A stretch of 59,185 bases of DNA. Origin: an uncultured Eubacteriales bacterium. GTDB taxonomy: Bacteria; Bacillota; Clostridia; Oscillospirales; Oscillospiraceae. Positions 14,966-23,824 of the stretch are shown here, piece by piece. Numbering within the stretch: the first letter of the stretch is position 1; each line of letters starts with the position of its first letter. Made by a program: the position numbers and the translations under genes. A model generated the notes under the pieces. It was given only the letters and a program-made list of their open reading frames with translations. It was not told the origin of the DNA and did no database searches. The stretch lies in contig ONQJ01000001.1 in assembly GCA_900319935.1 (NCBI GenBank), positions 1 to 59,185 on the forward strand. Reading direction: 5' to 3'.

Positions 14966-16952
14966 CGACGTAATCCTCCCAGTGGATCTGCTCGATCGTG
15001 AACTGCGTCGAGAGATAAAACGCATTGACGACCTCGCTGACGTTGACGAGCGCACCGATCACGACCTTGCCGTCTCGGCTCTTCATGATCACTGCCTTGC
15101 CGCGCAGTGCGCGAAAGGCCGCGGCGTCGCATGCGCACAAAAAAGCCGCGTCATAGGTGCCGCTCAGATCTTCATACGGCGAGATCTCCAGAACCGGCCA
15201 CTTCGCTCCGGCGATATGCCGCAGGCTGTGCATCCGACTCCAGGTGAAGCGCTGCTCCGGCATGCTCTTCTCGGAGTATTTCAGAGTGATCCACTCGCCG
15301 CCTTCGATCGGCGCGACCGTCGGCCGCCGAACGCATAGTCTTCCTGTCACGGTATTGCTGCGGCTATAGTTTCCGCTCGGCAGCCGGTTGATCACGTAAT
15401 AGCTGTGCTCGCCCAACACAAAGCGGTCGACAAATCTGCTCCCGGCTGTGTGCCCGATTAGGGCCTCATCCCGAAAGATCAAAAAATCGGCGGTGCTTTG
15501 ATTGGTTTCCCAGGAAAGCGCGGCGTCTATAGAAAAGTCACCATCGAGAGTGATCGTCTCGCCTGGGTCGTTCTCCACGCTGAATGTGATCGCCCCGAAC
15601 GGAGACCACAGTCCGTACACGTTCTGCACACGAACCTCCGTCCGATGCGTGCCATCAAAAAGCGGTTTCTGCAAAGTGCGCTGTTTTTCCGAGCCGAACG
15701 TCACGCCGAGACTTTCTCCGTCAATGATAAGCTCGTATGCTTGCTGGCCGGTGGCTTGCCAGGAGATCGTTGCGAAAGGAAGCGCATCGGTGTTTATGGC
15801 AGGAGCTGCCGGAGCTGCCATACAGACAAAAGAGGCTTGGCTCCAGTTTCCTGCGACGCCGTCCGCGTTTTTTACTCTGACACGCCAGAGAATGTCGCCG
15901 GCTGAGAAAGTATTGGCCGCAGCCGTGTATGTCGTAGCTTCGCCGGAAATCGTCGCGAGAGTGTTCCATGTTGAACCGTTATTCAAAGAGTATTGCAAGT
16001 CCGCGCCCGTGGGCGCTGTTCCAGTCGGGCTATCAACGGTCCAGCTGAAAACGATCGGTGCGCTGCCGTCTTCCACGGTCGTGCTTGGCGTCAGCTGCGT
16101 CGCTGCTGACAGGGAGTCTGTCGTGCTGACGGTATATACGGCGCTTTCCAGAAGAGTGCCTGTCGCGTCAGTACAGGTCATTTTCCACTCGATCGTGCCG
16201 ACGGGGAACGTGTTGGCCGCAACAGGGACCTCATAGCTATAACTGCTTGTTATTTGGTTCCACGTCGTTGCGCCTTGTGACCGCCAGTAGAAAGTCGGAG
16301 CTGCAGACACTGGAGCGAGATCCGCAATGCAGGAGAGCTCGTTGCCGTTGATAATGGAACATTTGAACCAGTTCTTTTTGTGCGGATTGACGTAGCCGGA
16401 GGTAAAAGATGTCCCGATCAGCGTTCCGTGAAGATCGTTGTCTCCATAAACGACTGAAAGGTAAGGCGCATTTGTCTGCAGATCAACAACACAGTTCGCG
16501 TCAATACCCCAAAGGTACCCTGTCGGCCAGACTGTTGGAGCGCGAAGAAACTCTGCGCCGAGCCTGCTCTGCTCCGCGGCGCTTAAACCCTTTCCGAGAA
16601 GTGTGCCAAAATAGTTATTTTTAAATACCCATATTTCGGCCGGGATCTCTTCGCTTAGAGCAGGCTTCGAGTTATACGAAACGGAATTGACAGAAAAATC
16701 GTCGTCCGATATGCCAAAGGCAGAAAACGCTTGTCGGTTAAAGGTGACGGAAGTCCCATAAAAAAAGACGGTGACGCTGACAATCGGCCGGAAGCGTGCG
16801 CTGCCGTCTCTGATCTGCGTGAAATACATGAGAAGCCGGGTGTCCCGTGTGAAGCCTATATTCTGGCTTGCTTGCCCCGCAATGCGAGATCCCGGAGAGG
16901 CCGGATCAATAAAGGCGCTCTTGTAAAGTGGCAGCGTTGTTGTTTGGGACAT
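14949..16952 (-). CDS. Large tail protein with fibronectin/Ig-like modules
   Basis: 667 residues. The N-terminal 200 residues are a DNRLRE-like, beta-rich module. Between about 215 and 470 there are three or four repeated beta-sandwich modules of about 90 residues, seen as YSLNNGSTWNTL, GDILWRVRVKNADG and ATISWQAT. The C-terminal 100 residues (SLRHIAGAKWPVLEISPYED) look like a distinct hub-contact domain. Probably a distal-tail or tail-tip structural protein able to bind surface sugars. TAATG overlap with the tape measure gene indicates coupled translation. Confidence 0.75.
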   Translation of the reverse strand: MSQTTTLPLYKSAFIDPASPGSRIAGQASQNIGFTRDTRLLMYFTQIRDGSARFRPIVSVTVFFYGTSVTFNRQAFSAFGISDDDFSVNSVSYNSKPALSEEIPAEIWVFKNNYFGTLLGKGLSAAEQSRLGAEFLRAPTVWPTGYLWGIDANCVVDLQTNAPYLSVVYGDNDLHGTLIGTSFTSGYVNPHKKNWFKCSIINGNELSCIADLAPVSAAPTFYWRSQGATTWNQITSSYSYEVPVAANTFPVGTIEWKMTCTDATGTLLESAVYTVSTTDSLSAATQLTPSTTVEDGSAPIVFSWTVDSPTGTAPTGADLQYSLNNGSTWNTLATISGEATTYTAAANTFSAGDILWRVRVKNADGVAGNWSQASFVCMAAPAAPAINTDALPFATISWQATGQQAYELIIDGESLGVTFGSEKQRTLQKPLFDGTHRTEVRVQNVYGLWSPFGAITFSVENDPGETITLDGDFSIDAALSWETNQSTADFLIFRDEALIGHTAGSRFVDRFVLGEHSYYVINRLPSGNYSRSNTVTGRLCVRRPTVAPIEGGEWITLKYSEKSMPEQRFTWSRMHSLRHIAGAKWPVLEISPYEDLSGTYDAAFLCACDAAAFRALRGKAVIMKSRDGKVVIGALVNVSEVVNAFYLSTQFTIEQIHWEDYVDDANG

Positions 16953-18754
16953 TATTTCATCCTCCCTCTTACGCGCGCGCTGCGGGCGATCTCAATGATG
17001 TCGTTGAACTCACGGATGTCGCTCGCGGGGATTGTGATGTTGAAAACATCGCCCCCCAGGCTGCGGGTGTCCTGCGCGTTGAGGATCCGGGTGCCCTGCG
17101 GCAAAAGCGCGGCCTCCGGACCGTTTTCGGCAAGATATGTCAGACCTCCGCGCCAGTTCTGATTGCCGGAGGCATTGTTCCCGTACAGCAGCGAACCGAT
17201 ACCGGTGGCGGCAAATATGTTGCCGCCTGAGCTGCCCTGGTAATACTGCCGGCCTCCGTAAAACTCGTCATAGGCGGCCAGGTCCCCGTTGTAGCTCATC
17301 GTCACGCGCTGCGTGTTGTTGGCATAGCCGGAACCGTAGCCAAAACCGAGCGCGTTCTTGAAGCCGGTCCAGTCGAAGGACAGGATGCTCTTGACGGCGT
17401 CCGCCGCGTCGGCGATCGCGGCCATCAGATAGGCCACGCCGTAGAGCGAGACCTTGAGGACCGAAAGAGACTCGTCCAGCGGGGCGAACACGTTGACCAG
17501 ATCGCCCAGCGTCCGGATCAGATCCAGCGAAGTCTGCACGATTTCGCCCAAGCCGGAGAGGATCCCCGATCTGGCAAGGGCGTCACCGCCGCTTTTCACA
17601 AGATCCGCGAAGGTCGTCATGACTTCTTTCGACGTCGGCGCGAACTCTGCGGCCATTTCCTTTTTCGTTGCTTCGATCTGCAGCTGCAGCTGTTGGTAGG
17701 CGTCGTCGACCTCGCCCAGCTTTTTCAGCTGGCTCTCGTCCAGAACGTAGCCGGTCGCCTGGGCCTGTTTGGCGTAGTCTTTGAGCACCTTGCTGCCCTG
17801 AGTAATAAGAGGGTTAAGATCCTGCGCCGACTTGCCGAGCAGTTCCATCGCCGCGGCGTCGCGCTCGGTCGGGTTCTCGATCTGGCCCAGCGCGTCGATC
17901 ACGTCGTAGAACACGCTCTCGGCGTCGCGCAGCTGCCCGGTCTCGTCTGTGATCGCCACGCCAAGCTTGGCGAAGCTCTCGGCCATGACCTCGTTGCCGT
18001 CGCGGGCCTTGTCCATGTTTCGTGTCAGACTGGTCAGCGTGGCGCTGATCGTGCTGTACGACACGTCGATCAGGTTCTCGGCGTATTTCAGCTCCTGGAT
18101 CGTCTTCGTGCTCAGCCCGGTCGTCATCGACTCCGTCAGGATCTCGTCGACGTCGGCCGCGGTCTTTTTGGTCAACTCGTGGAGATCTCCCACGACCTTG
18201 ATGACTGCGGCGATGCCGGCTGCAGCGGCGCTCATGGCCAGGACGGCGCCGGAGGAAAATCCCTGCATGCTGTCAAGGGATTTTTTCAGCCCGTCCGGAA
18301 GCCGCACCCCGAACTTGCCAGCCAGGTCGTCGACCGTATCTCCGACGCTGACGAGGCTTTGATTTTCGCTTTTCAGCTCGCCCTGGCTCTCGGCCAGAGC
18401 CTTGTTGTTATCCTCGATCGCGTGCTCGAGGTTAAACTGCGCGGCCTCCGCGTCGTTGAGCTTGACAACCCATGACTGCGTGGCTGCCGAGGACTCGCCG
18501 GTCTGCCGCGCGGCGTTTTCCATCGCAGCGCGCAGCTCGGCGACCTTGTCCTTCTGCTGCAGGAGCTGCCGCTCGAGCACCTCGCCCTTCTTGACGAGGA
18601 ACTCGGTGCTCTCGGCGTTGTCTTTATACTCCGCCTGCAGCTTGCGCATTTCGGAGGCCAGCACGCGGTTGCCGTTGTTCAGATCGGCAAGCGCGGCTTT
18701 GTATTCTTTTTCGCCGTCGATCTCGACGCGGGCCCCGACTTTTCTTGTGGCCAT
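16952..18754 (-). CDS. Tail tape measure protein
   Basis: 600 residues. The N-terminal 150 residues are a coiled coil (NGNRVLASEMRKLQAEYKD onward). It is followed by a hydrophobic segment (GAVLAMSAAAAGIAAVIKVV, about 170-190), long helices, another hydrophobic stretch (YGVAYLMAAIADAADAV), and a Gly/Tyr/Asn-rich C-terminus ending ARVRGRMK. Position after the frameshifting chaperone genes is diagnostic. Length would correspond to a tail of roughly 90 nm by the usual 1.5 angstrom per residue rule. Confidence 0.9.
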   Translation of the reverse strand: MATRKVGARVEIDGEKEYKAALADLNNGNRVLASEMRKLQAEYKDNAESTEFLVKKGEVLERQLLQQKDKVAELRAAMENAARQTGESSAATQSWVVKLNDAEAAQFNLEHAIEDNNKALAESQGELKSENQSLVSVGDTVDDLAGKFGVRLPDGLKKSLDSMQGFSSGAVLAMSAAAAGIAAVIKVVGDLHELTKKTAADVDEILTESMTTGLSTKTIQELKYAENLIDVSYSTISATLTSLTRNMDKARDGNEVMAESFAKLGVAITDETGQLRDAESVFYDVIDALGQIENPTERDAAAMELLGKSAQDLNPLITQGSKVLKDYAKQAQATGYVLDESQLKKLGEVDDAYQQLQLQIEATKKEMAAEFAPTSKEVMTTFADLVKSGGDALARSGILSGLGEIVQTSLDLIRTLGDLVNVFAPLDESLSVLKVSLYGVAYLMAAIADAADAVKSILSFDWTGFKNALGFGYGSGYANNTQRVTMSYNGDLAAYDEFYGGRQYYQGSSGGNIFAATGIGSLLYGNNASGNQNWRGGLTYLAENGPEAALLPQGTRILNAQDTRSLGGDVFNITIPASDIREFNDIIEIARSARVRGRMK

Positions 18755-18759
18755 AGCTG

Positions 18760-18975
18760 TTACTCGCCTCCCCGGATGTAGTCAAACAAGCTCTGTCGCG
18801 CGCCACGAGGGCTGTTTTCGCGCATTTCGGCCTGGGGGCGGCCGAGATATGCGTCGTAAAGCGCGTGCAGGCGCGCGGGGCTCATTTCGTGCCAGAAAAT
18901 ATTTTCAGGCATGCGCAGGATAAACAGCCAGATGGAAAGATAGCGGGCAAAGTCAATCTCTGCCCGCTTGGTCAG
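18760..18975 (-). CDS. -1 frame extension of tail assembly chaperone (GT-type)
   Basis: 71 codons open in the -1 frame directly after the upstream gene, with no usable start codon at its beginning (LTKRAEIDFARYLSIWLF...). Joined through the slippery site at 18975-18981 it gives a 201-residue fusion. This matches lambda gpG/gpGT: a short abundant form and a rare longer form, both helping the tape measure assemble. The segment ends LFDYIRGGE just before the tape measure gene. Confidence 0.85.
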   Translation of the reverse strand: MTKRAEIDFARYLSIWLFILRMPENIFWHEMSPARLHALYDAYLGRPQAEMRENSPRGARQSLFDYIRGGE

Positions 18976-19364
18976 TTTCCCTCCGGCGCTGCTTCCTGCG
19001 CGTCGTCGCGCTTCGGAGCGATCTCGGCCTGCACGAGCGCGAAGATCTTCGACATGGGGATGTCGCTGCGCTTGAGCTTTCGGCCGAGCTGCTTTGCCGT
19101 AAAGCGGCGGCTCAGCTCCGGCGCGCAGGGATAGCCCTCCGGCGAGACGCCCGGCTCGAACAGCCCGCGCTGATCCGCGTCCTCATTCAGCATGGCAGCC
19201 AAAAACTCGAGAACCGAGCGCAGCGTGCCGCGCATGTTGAGGGCTGGCGTCAGGTCGCCGTTGTAGGCTTCCTGCACGTCGGCGAGGACGTTCATGTTGC
19301 AGCGGAGCGTGTAGTGCCGGCCGTCAAAATCGAAGGGAACCTCCCGCAGGCGGATGTCGCTCAT
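18972..19364 (-). CDS. Tail assembly chaperone (G-type)
   Basis: 130 residues, MSDIRLREVPFDFDGRHYTL, a beta start followed by helices (NVLADVQEAYNGDL) as in Firmicutes phage tail chaperones. The last codons are GAG GGA AAC TGA, placing a slippery heptamer immediately before the stop. It sits between major tail protein and tape measure genes, its expected position, and overlaps the major tail gene by 4 bp. Confidence 0.85.
   Translation of the reverse strand: MSDIRLREVPFDFDGRHYTLRCNMNVLADVQEAYNGDLTPALNMRGTLRSVLEFLAAMLNEDADQRGLFEPGVSPEGYPCAPELSRRFTAKQLGRKLKRSDIPMSKIFALVQAEIAPKRDDAQEAAPEGN
18975..18981 (-). promoter_or_regulatory. Slippery heptamer G GGA AAC for -1 frameshifting
   Basis: X-XXY-YYZ type site, read in zero frame as GGA AAC, with TGA as next codon. 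A -1 slip re-reads the C as CTG and opens the 71-codon extension. Confidence 0.88.
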
Positions 19365-19963
19365 GTGAGAACGGCCTCGACCCAGGCGATCGCCTGCTCT
19401 TCGGTGTCAGCGATCGCGACCTCGATCAGGTTCTGCGTGGTGCTGTCGTCCGCCATAAACTCGCCGGAGGTCGTCGGCGTGTTGAACTGAATGTTCTCGC
19501 CTGCGGTCTGCAGCTGCATGGAGGGCGGGCCGAACAGGGCCTTGGAGATTTTGACACAGGTGAACTTCTCGACGCCGTCGACCATGTCGGGCGCATAGAA
19601 TGCCACGCCGACGTACTGGCCCTGCGTCTTGGCGCCGATAGCCAGCCCTTCGACCGATGCTGTCGCGGTCGTAGAGGATCCGGCAGGCGTGTACTCGATC
19701 ACGCGGGACTTTGAGGCAGATCCGAACATCAGCTGCTGCGCGGCGGACTTGATGTACTTCACGCCCAGCGAGATCGTGCCGCCGACGGCCTTGCGCAGGT
19801 ACTCGGCCAGCGCGGACTCGGCGTACAGACGACCCTCGGCATAGCGCAGCTCGAGGTTGGCGACCATCGCGTCGCCGACCTTCTGCCGGTTCGTGTAGCT
19901 GATAACACCCGCGGTGTTGACGTATTTCGCGGCATGGATGCCGCGGAGATCAAACTGAGGCAT
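19361..19963 (-). CDS. Major tail protein
   Basis: 200 residues, starting MPQFDLRGIHAAKY. It is beta-rich with GMV-type strands, and the motif GQYVGVAFYAPDMVDGVEKFTCVKISKALFGPPSM resembles the phi13/TP901 type of major tail protein. It forms the tail tube. It lies between the connector genes and the tail chaperones, the standard siphovirus order. Confidence 0.85.
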   Translation of the reverse strand: MPQFDLRGIHAAKYVNTAGVISYTNRQKVGDAMVANLELRYAEGRLYAESALAEYLRKAVGGTISLGVKYIKSAAQQLMFGSASKSRVIEYTPAGSSTTATASVEGLAIGAKTQGQYVGVAFYAPDMVDGVEKFTCVKISKALFGPPSMQLQTAGENIQFNTPTTSGEFMADDSTTQNLIEVAIADTEEQAIAWVEAVLT

Positions 19964-19976
19964 GTGTTATTTCCTC

Positions 19977-20411
19977 CTATCGGGTAAATTCTTTTTCGAT
20001 CCAGTCGCCGAGTATTTTTTCGCCCGGTTCTGCGATCGCATTTTCGTTTTTTGTCATCGCGGTGCCGATAAAAGGGCGTGCCGGCTGCCCGCGCTTTCCG
20101 TACTCGTTCACGAAGGCGATCTCCGCGTTCCGCGTCCGCGTGTTCCCGCGCAGTCGCGAGCCGGAAAAGGTGACGTCCTCGTAGCCTCCCGAGTCGGTTA
20201 TTTTCGCCTTGGTGGTGGTGATTTTGTCCAGGATATGGACTGTGCTCTCCGGATCCCGGACGCCCATCGCCTCGCCCTGCGTTTTCACAGCGTCCTTTGC
20301 GACCGCGGCCATCGCGTCCAAGGCTTCGGCCGTGACAGCGTCCGGGATGTCGGAGATCCGCCGGAAGGCGTCGTCGAGATCCTCAAAGCCAAAGAGTTCA
20401 AGTCTGGCCAT
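19977..20411 (-). CDS. HK97 gp10-like head-tail connector/minor protein
   Basis: 144 residues from ATG 20411 (MARLELFGFEDLD). HK97 gp10 features are VAKDAVKTQGEAM in the first half, and AFVNEYGKRGQPARPF followed by TAM near the end; the G-x-PARPF block is the strongest hallmark. It belongs to the neck or tail completion complex. A longer upstream reading (to 20720) lies in the neighbouring gene and is not used. Confidence 0.85.
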   Translation of the reverse strand: MARLELFGFEDLDDAFRRISDIPDAVTAEALDAMAAVAKDAVKTQGEAMGVRDPESTVHILDKITTTKAKITDSGGYEDVTFSGSRLRGNTRTRNAEIAFVNEYGKRGQPARPFIGTAMTKNENAIAEPGEKILGDWIEKEFTR

Positions 20412-20754
20412 AGACGCCTCCGGCGTTGACGTACTCGCACTCCAGAACCCAGTGCTGGCCCTGGCTCTCGTGCGCCGGCGTGATGCTCGGCCACGTAAAG
20501 CCGCTATTGTACAGCGCCCGTTGGATCGCGAGCTTGTTCGGGTTCGGGTTTTTGCCGGTCGGCAGGAAATAGTGCACCTGCACCAGATGCCGGGCGGCTG
20601 CCGGCAACCGCTCCGCGTACACGGATGGGACGGTCGTGTAGTTGGTGACGATATACTCCACAGCCTTGCCGACGTAGGTGTTCGGAAACACGCAGCCGGG
20701 CAGGATCGGATCGAGCGCATCCATGAGCGCGTCGTCGACGTTTTTCATGCTCAT
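20398..20754 (-). CDS. Tail terminator/completion-like protein
   Basis: 118 residues. It begins with a helix (NVDDALMDALDPILPG) and continues with VVYAERLP-type and VHYFLPTGKNPNPNK segments, then GFTWPSITPAHESQ. Similar small proteins occur between the head-tail connector and the major tail gene in Firmicutes phages and are thought to end the tail tube. It overlaps gp10-like by 14 bp and the upstream gene by 4 bp. Confidence 0.6.
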   Translation of the reverse strand: MSMKNVDDALMDALDPILPGCVFPNTYVGKAVEYIVTNYTTVPSVYAERLPAAARHLVQVHYFLPTGKNPNPNKLAIQRALYNSGFTWPSITPAHESQGQHWVLECEYVNAGGVYGQT

Positions 20755-21104
20755 CGGATCACCTCCGACAGGATCAGCGTCGTGCAGTCAAAATCCGAGA
20801 CGAACGAGCGCAGCACGCGGTAGCGCTTTCCGCGGAAATCAACAAACTCCTGGCCGTCATAGTCCACGGTCCACAGTTCCACGCTTGCGGACGCCTGCAG
20901 GCCCTCCTTATAGGAGAGATAGAACTCCTTCTGCGAGACGCCGTCCTCCCAGGTGCAGAACACGGAGGTCTTGACCTCTGTGACGTTGGCATAGCCCTGC
21001 GCGTCCTGGACCGTAGCGCCCGGCTCCGAGCCGGCCGGCGCGAAGCTGATCAGGTCGATCTCGTCTGACCAGGGAGTATGAAGATTTTTTCTTGTTGCGT
21101 TCAT
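20751..21104 (-). CDS. Head closure (head-tail adaptor)-like protein
   Basis: 117 residues from ATG 21104 with an excellent GGGAGGA site. The beta-barrel-like part includes VSQKEFYLSYKEGLQA, VDYDGQEFVDFRGKRYRVLR and a C-terminal TTLILSEVIR, consistent with small adaptor proteins. The same frame is open to ATG 21233, adding a hydrophobic, Cys-rich 43 residues (MILLWAVLWAIVTIAITQS). That ATG overlaps the previous stop, so a separate small membrane peptide or an alternative N-terminus is possible. Confidence 0.65.
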   Translation of the reverse strand: MNATRKNLHTPWSDEIDLISFAPAGSEPGATVQDAQGYANVTEVKTSVFCTWEDGVSQKEFYLSYKEGLQASASVELWTVDYDGQEFVDFRGKRYRVLRSFVSDFDCTTLILSEVIR

Positions 21105-21229
21105 GTCCGGTCCTCCCCTTTGCGGGCAATCCGTTTCGTACACGCAGCCCCGGCAGACGCCGCGGCATGTTCCGTCGGACTGCGTGATCGCGATCGTGAC
21201 GATCGCCCACAGCACAGCCCACAGCAGGA

Positions 21230-21499
21230 TCATGTCCGTGCTTTTTCGCCGAACACGCGGTTATTGAGGGCGGTGCGCAGCATGCGCCCCATGCCCTCGC
21301 CGGTCGTCCGGCTGCGCCAGAGCCACGCCGCGTACATCACGACGAGCTCTTTGTCGCCTTCGCTGTCGGTCAGCGTGCAGCCCTCCGCCTCGATCCATTC
21401 CCGCGCCGTCTCCAGGCGCGACGTCAGCCGGCCGTTGAAGGCGTTGGACGAGATCCCGAGGTCGAGTTTCAGATCCGCGAGCATCTTCTCCGTGTTCAT
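21230..21499 (-). CDS. HK97 gp6-like head-tail connector
   Basis: 89 residues, MNTEKMLADLKLDLGISS, with REWIEAEGCTL and VVMYAAWLWRSRTTGEGM. This is the all-helical gp6-like fold made by short connectors. ATG 21499 has AAAGGAG upstream. Because of the frameshift in the preceding gene, a 312-residue in-frame fusion can be read across both, but the internal start and typical length argue for a separate protein. Confidence 0.78.
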   Translation of the reverse strand: MNTEKMLADLKLDLGISSNAFNGRLTSRLETAREWIEAEGCTLTDSEGDKELVVMYAAWLWRSRTTGEGMGRMLRTALNNRVFGEKART

Positions 21500-21516
21500 T
21501 TCGGGCCGCTCCTTTC

Positions 21517-22168
21517 TTACGCTCCGTCCGCGTGCCCGATTTGGGCACGCGAGGCGAAAAAGGTCTCCTCGGTGTAGACCGCCATCCCCACATGGCCGCA
21601 CTTGATCGTGCTGTCGCACCACAGCTCTGCCCCGAGCTCCTTCGCGCGCATGCAGAACGCGATGTCTTCGCCGAAGCCGGCCTGCGGCGCGAAGGGGGGC
21701 GCCGAAGGCGTCCTCGACGGCCCGCAGCAGCTTTACGGAGGTCATCACCGCGCCGAAGCCGCAGGCCTCGATCCGGAACAAGCTGTCCCGCGGATAGTCC
21801 GAAAAGATCTCGGCGCGAGGCGTCGGGAAGTGCGTCTCGTGCGTATGGTAGCAGCGGCTGTAGATCACCGGCCCGAAGGGCGGCTTTCGCCCGAAGTAGA
21901 TGCCGGTGATAAAATCTTTCCCCATGTCAAGATGCTCGTGCATCCGCTTGAACATCGACGGCGGGACGATCATGTCGCTGTCGAGCCAGAGGACGCGGTC
22001 AAAGCCGCCTTCCTCGGCCACGCTGCAGAGCTTATTCCGGGCGTCGTAGATCAGCGAGGACTGCGCGAAGGTGTACTGCACTTCGCCGAAGATCTCCAGG
22101 CTCAGGAGGGACCTGCAGAAGTCCGTGTGCAGCATATCCATGCAGGGGATGGCGATCAGGGTCCGCAT
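21517..22168 (-). pseudogene. Glycosyltransferase-like protein, frameshifted at a C6 run
   Basis: Begins MRTLIAIPCMDMLHTDF and contains FDRVLWLDSDMIVPP with a D-x-D motif, then GKDFITGIYFGRKPP, resembling GT-A glycosyltransferases found in phage head modules. After DAFGAP the frame is lost within a run of six C (plus-strand G 21694-21699). Skipping one base restores QAGFGEDIAFCMRAKELG and a proper stop at 21517-21519, giving 216 residues. The lesion may be a mutation, an assembly error or a phase-variable tract. Confidence 0.72.
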
Positions 22169-23823
22169 CAGGTCACAGTGACGGTGCAGCTGGCGGTGAA
22201 GCCGTTGCAGGTGGCGCTGATCACGGAGCTGCCGGCGGTCACGCCGGTGACGAGGCCGGAGCTGGAGACGGTGGCCTTCGAGGTCGTGGCGGAAGCCCAG
22301 GTCACGGTGCCGAGCTTGGCGCCGAAGGGCAGAGCAATCGCCTCGAGCTGGACGGTGCCGGTGCCGGCGATGGAGGCCGCCGTGGCATTGAGCATCAGGC
22401 CGCTCATGGTGTTGGCGTCGTCGCCCGCGAAGAGCATTGCGGTCGTGGGAGTGCTGCCGGCGATGTTGATCGCAACAAAAGCCTCGGCGATGACCGGCAT
22501 GCCGTCGGCGCGCATCTTGCCCTTGAAGACCGTGTTGTCCTGGATGAACTGGACCTCGCGGCTGGCCTCGACCGTCATGCCCGCGCGCTGCGCGACCAGG
22601 TACAGGTCGCCGTAGCCGCCGACGATGTCGTTGTCGGGCATAAACTCGAGGATGTCGATGTCGCCAGTGACGATCGGCAGGATGCCGAACACGTTGGCCA
22701 CGACGTCGCCGCTGGCAGTGAAGGTGATGGCCTTCGACTTGAGCAGCGCATAGGTCTTGCTGTTCATGGCCCAGAACTGCGTCCCGCGAGCGTAGCGGGA
22801 GAAGGTGTTGCCGGCAGCGACCTGCAGCGCGGCCCAGAACTCGGCGCCGGTCTTGTTCGAGGCGATGGAAAGCAGGTGCGTCTCATGCAGGTCGACCCAC
22901 TCGGGGGCGGCGTCCGGATAGCCAGCAGGCTTCGACTCCTGGGCGAGTCTGGTCACGATGCCGAGGGGCTGGTGATAGGTCGCACCCTTGCCGTAGAGGA
23001 TCGCCTTGTCCATGCCGAGGCCGAGAGCCTCAGAGAGCATTTCGACGAGCCAGGAAGCCAGCGCGATGTCGCTGTCCTCGAGCAGGCTGTTGCACACCGG
23101 GATGAAGCCGGCGAGCTTGTAGCCGTCGAGCGTGACCTGGTTGAACTTGAAGGTCAGCTCGTTGATAATGCCGCACATTTCGGTCCAGACGGCCTCGGGA
23201 ACGACGCCGGCGACGGTCTGGCGCGCCTGGCCGTTCACGTCGCGGACGCGGACGCGGTTGAGCAGCTTGCTGTAGCGGTACATGTTCTGAGCGATCAGGT
23301 CGAGGAAGTCGACCGGGATCGTCAGCTCGCCGCCGGAAATGGAGGTCTTGACGCGGCCGGCCTGGCGGAAGGAAGCCAGAAAGCTCTGGTTCTCCGGTTT
23401 TTCGACGAACGCCTGGCGCTGGGCCATCGGCAGCGCGTCGAACGCACGCTTGGCCATGGGAAGCGCGCGGATGTCAACAGAATGGGTCATAGCGGAAATC
23501 ATCCTTTCTTCGTTGTGCTCCGCGGCCGCCTCGACGGTCGGCGCGGGCGGGTCATTGTTCTCGAGCTCGGCGAGCTCGGCCTCCAGCGCGGAGATCTCGC
23601 CTCTCAGCGCTGCCTTGGCGTTTTCATGCGCCTCGCGCTCGGTGTCATAGGCGCAGACGGCAGCTTCGACAATGTCGAGCTCCTCCTGCGTCTTGGCCTC
23701 GTGCGTCGAGGCAGAGAGCTCTGCTTCTTTCGCGAGAAAGCTCTCGTCCTTGGCTTCAAGTTCCTGCAGTTCCGCAGTCTTGAGGTCAAGCCTGTGCTTG
23801 CACATGATGGTTTTCAGAGCCAT
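22168..23823 (-). CDS. HK97-type major capsid protein with scaffold and Ig-like domain
   Basis: 551 residues in three parts. Residues 1-110 form a coiled-coil delta/scaffold domain (KHRLDLKTAELQELEAKDE), normally removed by the prohead protease. The HK97 fold runs from about 111 to 455, with GGELTIPVDFLDLIA and ASWLVEMLSEALGLGMDKAIL visible. The C-terminal 90 residues form a BIG2-like Ig domain (VTWASATTSKATVSSSGLV) displayed on the capsid surface. Follows the protease gene directly. Confidence 0.93.
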   Translation of the reverse strand: MALKTIMCKHRLDLKTAELQELEAKDESFLAKEAELSASTHEAKTQEELDIVEAAVCAYDTEREAHENAKAALRGEISALEAELAELENNDPPAPTVEAAAEHNEERMISAMTHSVDIRALPMAKRAFDALPMAQRQAFVEKPENQSFLASFRQAGRVKTSISGGELTIPVDFLDLIAQNMYRYSKLLNRVRVRDVNGQARQTVAGVVPEAVWTEMCGIINELTFKFNQVTLDGYKLAGFIPVCNSLLEDSDIALASWLVEMLSEALGLGMDKAILYGKGATYHQPLGIVTRLAQESKPAGYPDAAPEWVDLHETHLLSIASNKTGAEFWAALQVAAGNTFSRYARGTQFWAMNSKTYALLKSKAITFTASGDVVANVFGILPIVTGDIDILEFMPDNDIVGGYGDLYLVAQRAGMTVEASREVQFIQDNTVFKGKMRADGMPVIAEAFVAINIAGSTPTTAMLFAGDDANTMSGLMLNATAASIAGTGTVQLEAIALPFGAKLGTVTWASATTSKATVSSSGLVTGVTAGSSVISATCNGFTASCTVTVT

Positions 23824-23824
23824 T

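Noticed and set aside
21230..22168. 312-residue natural fusion of glycosyltransferase-like and connector proteins
   Set aside because: The middle third is Arg/Gly-rich out-of-frame sequence; skipping one base restores the expected protein, and the connector has its own start and ribosome binding site.
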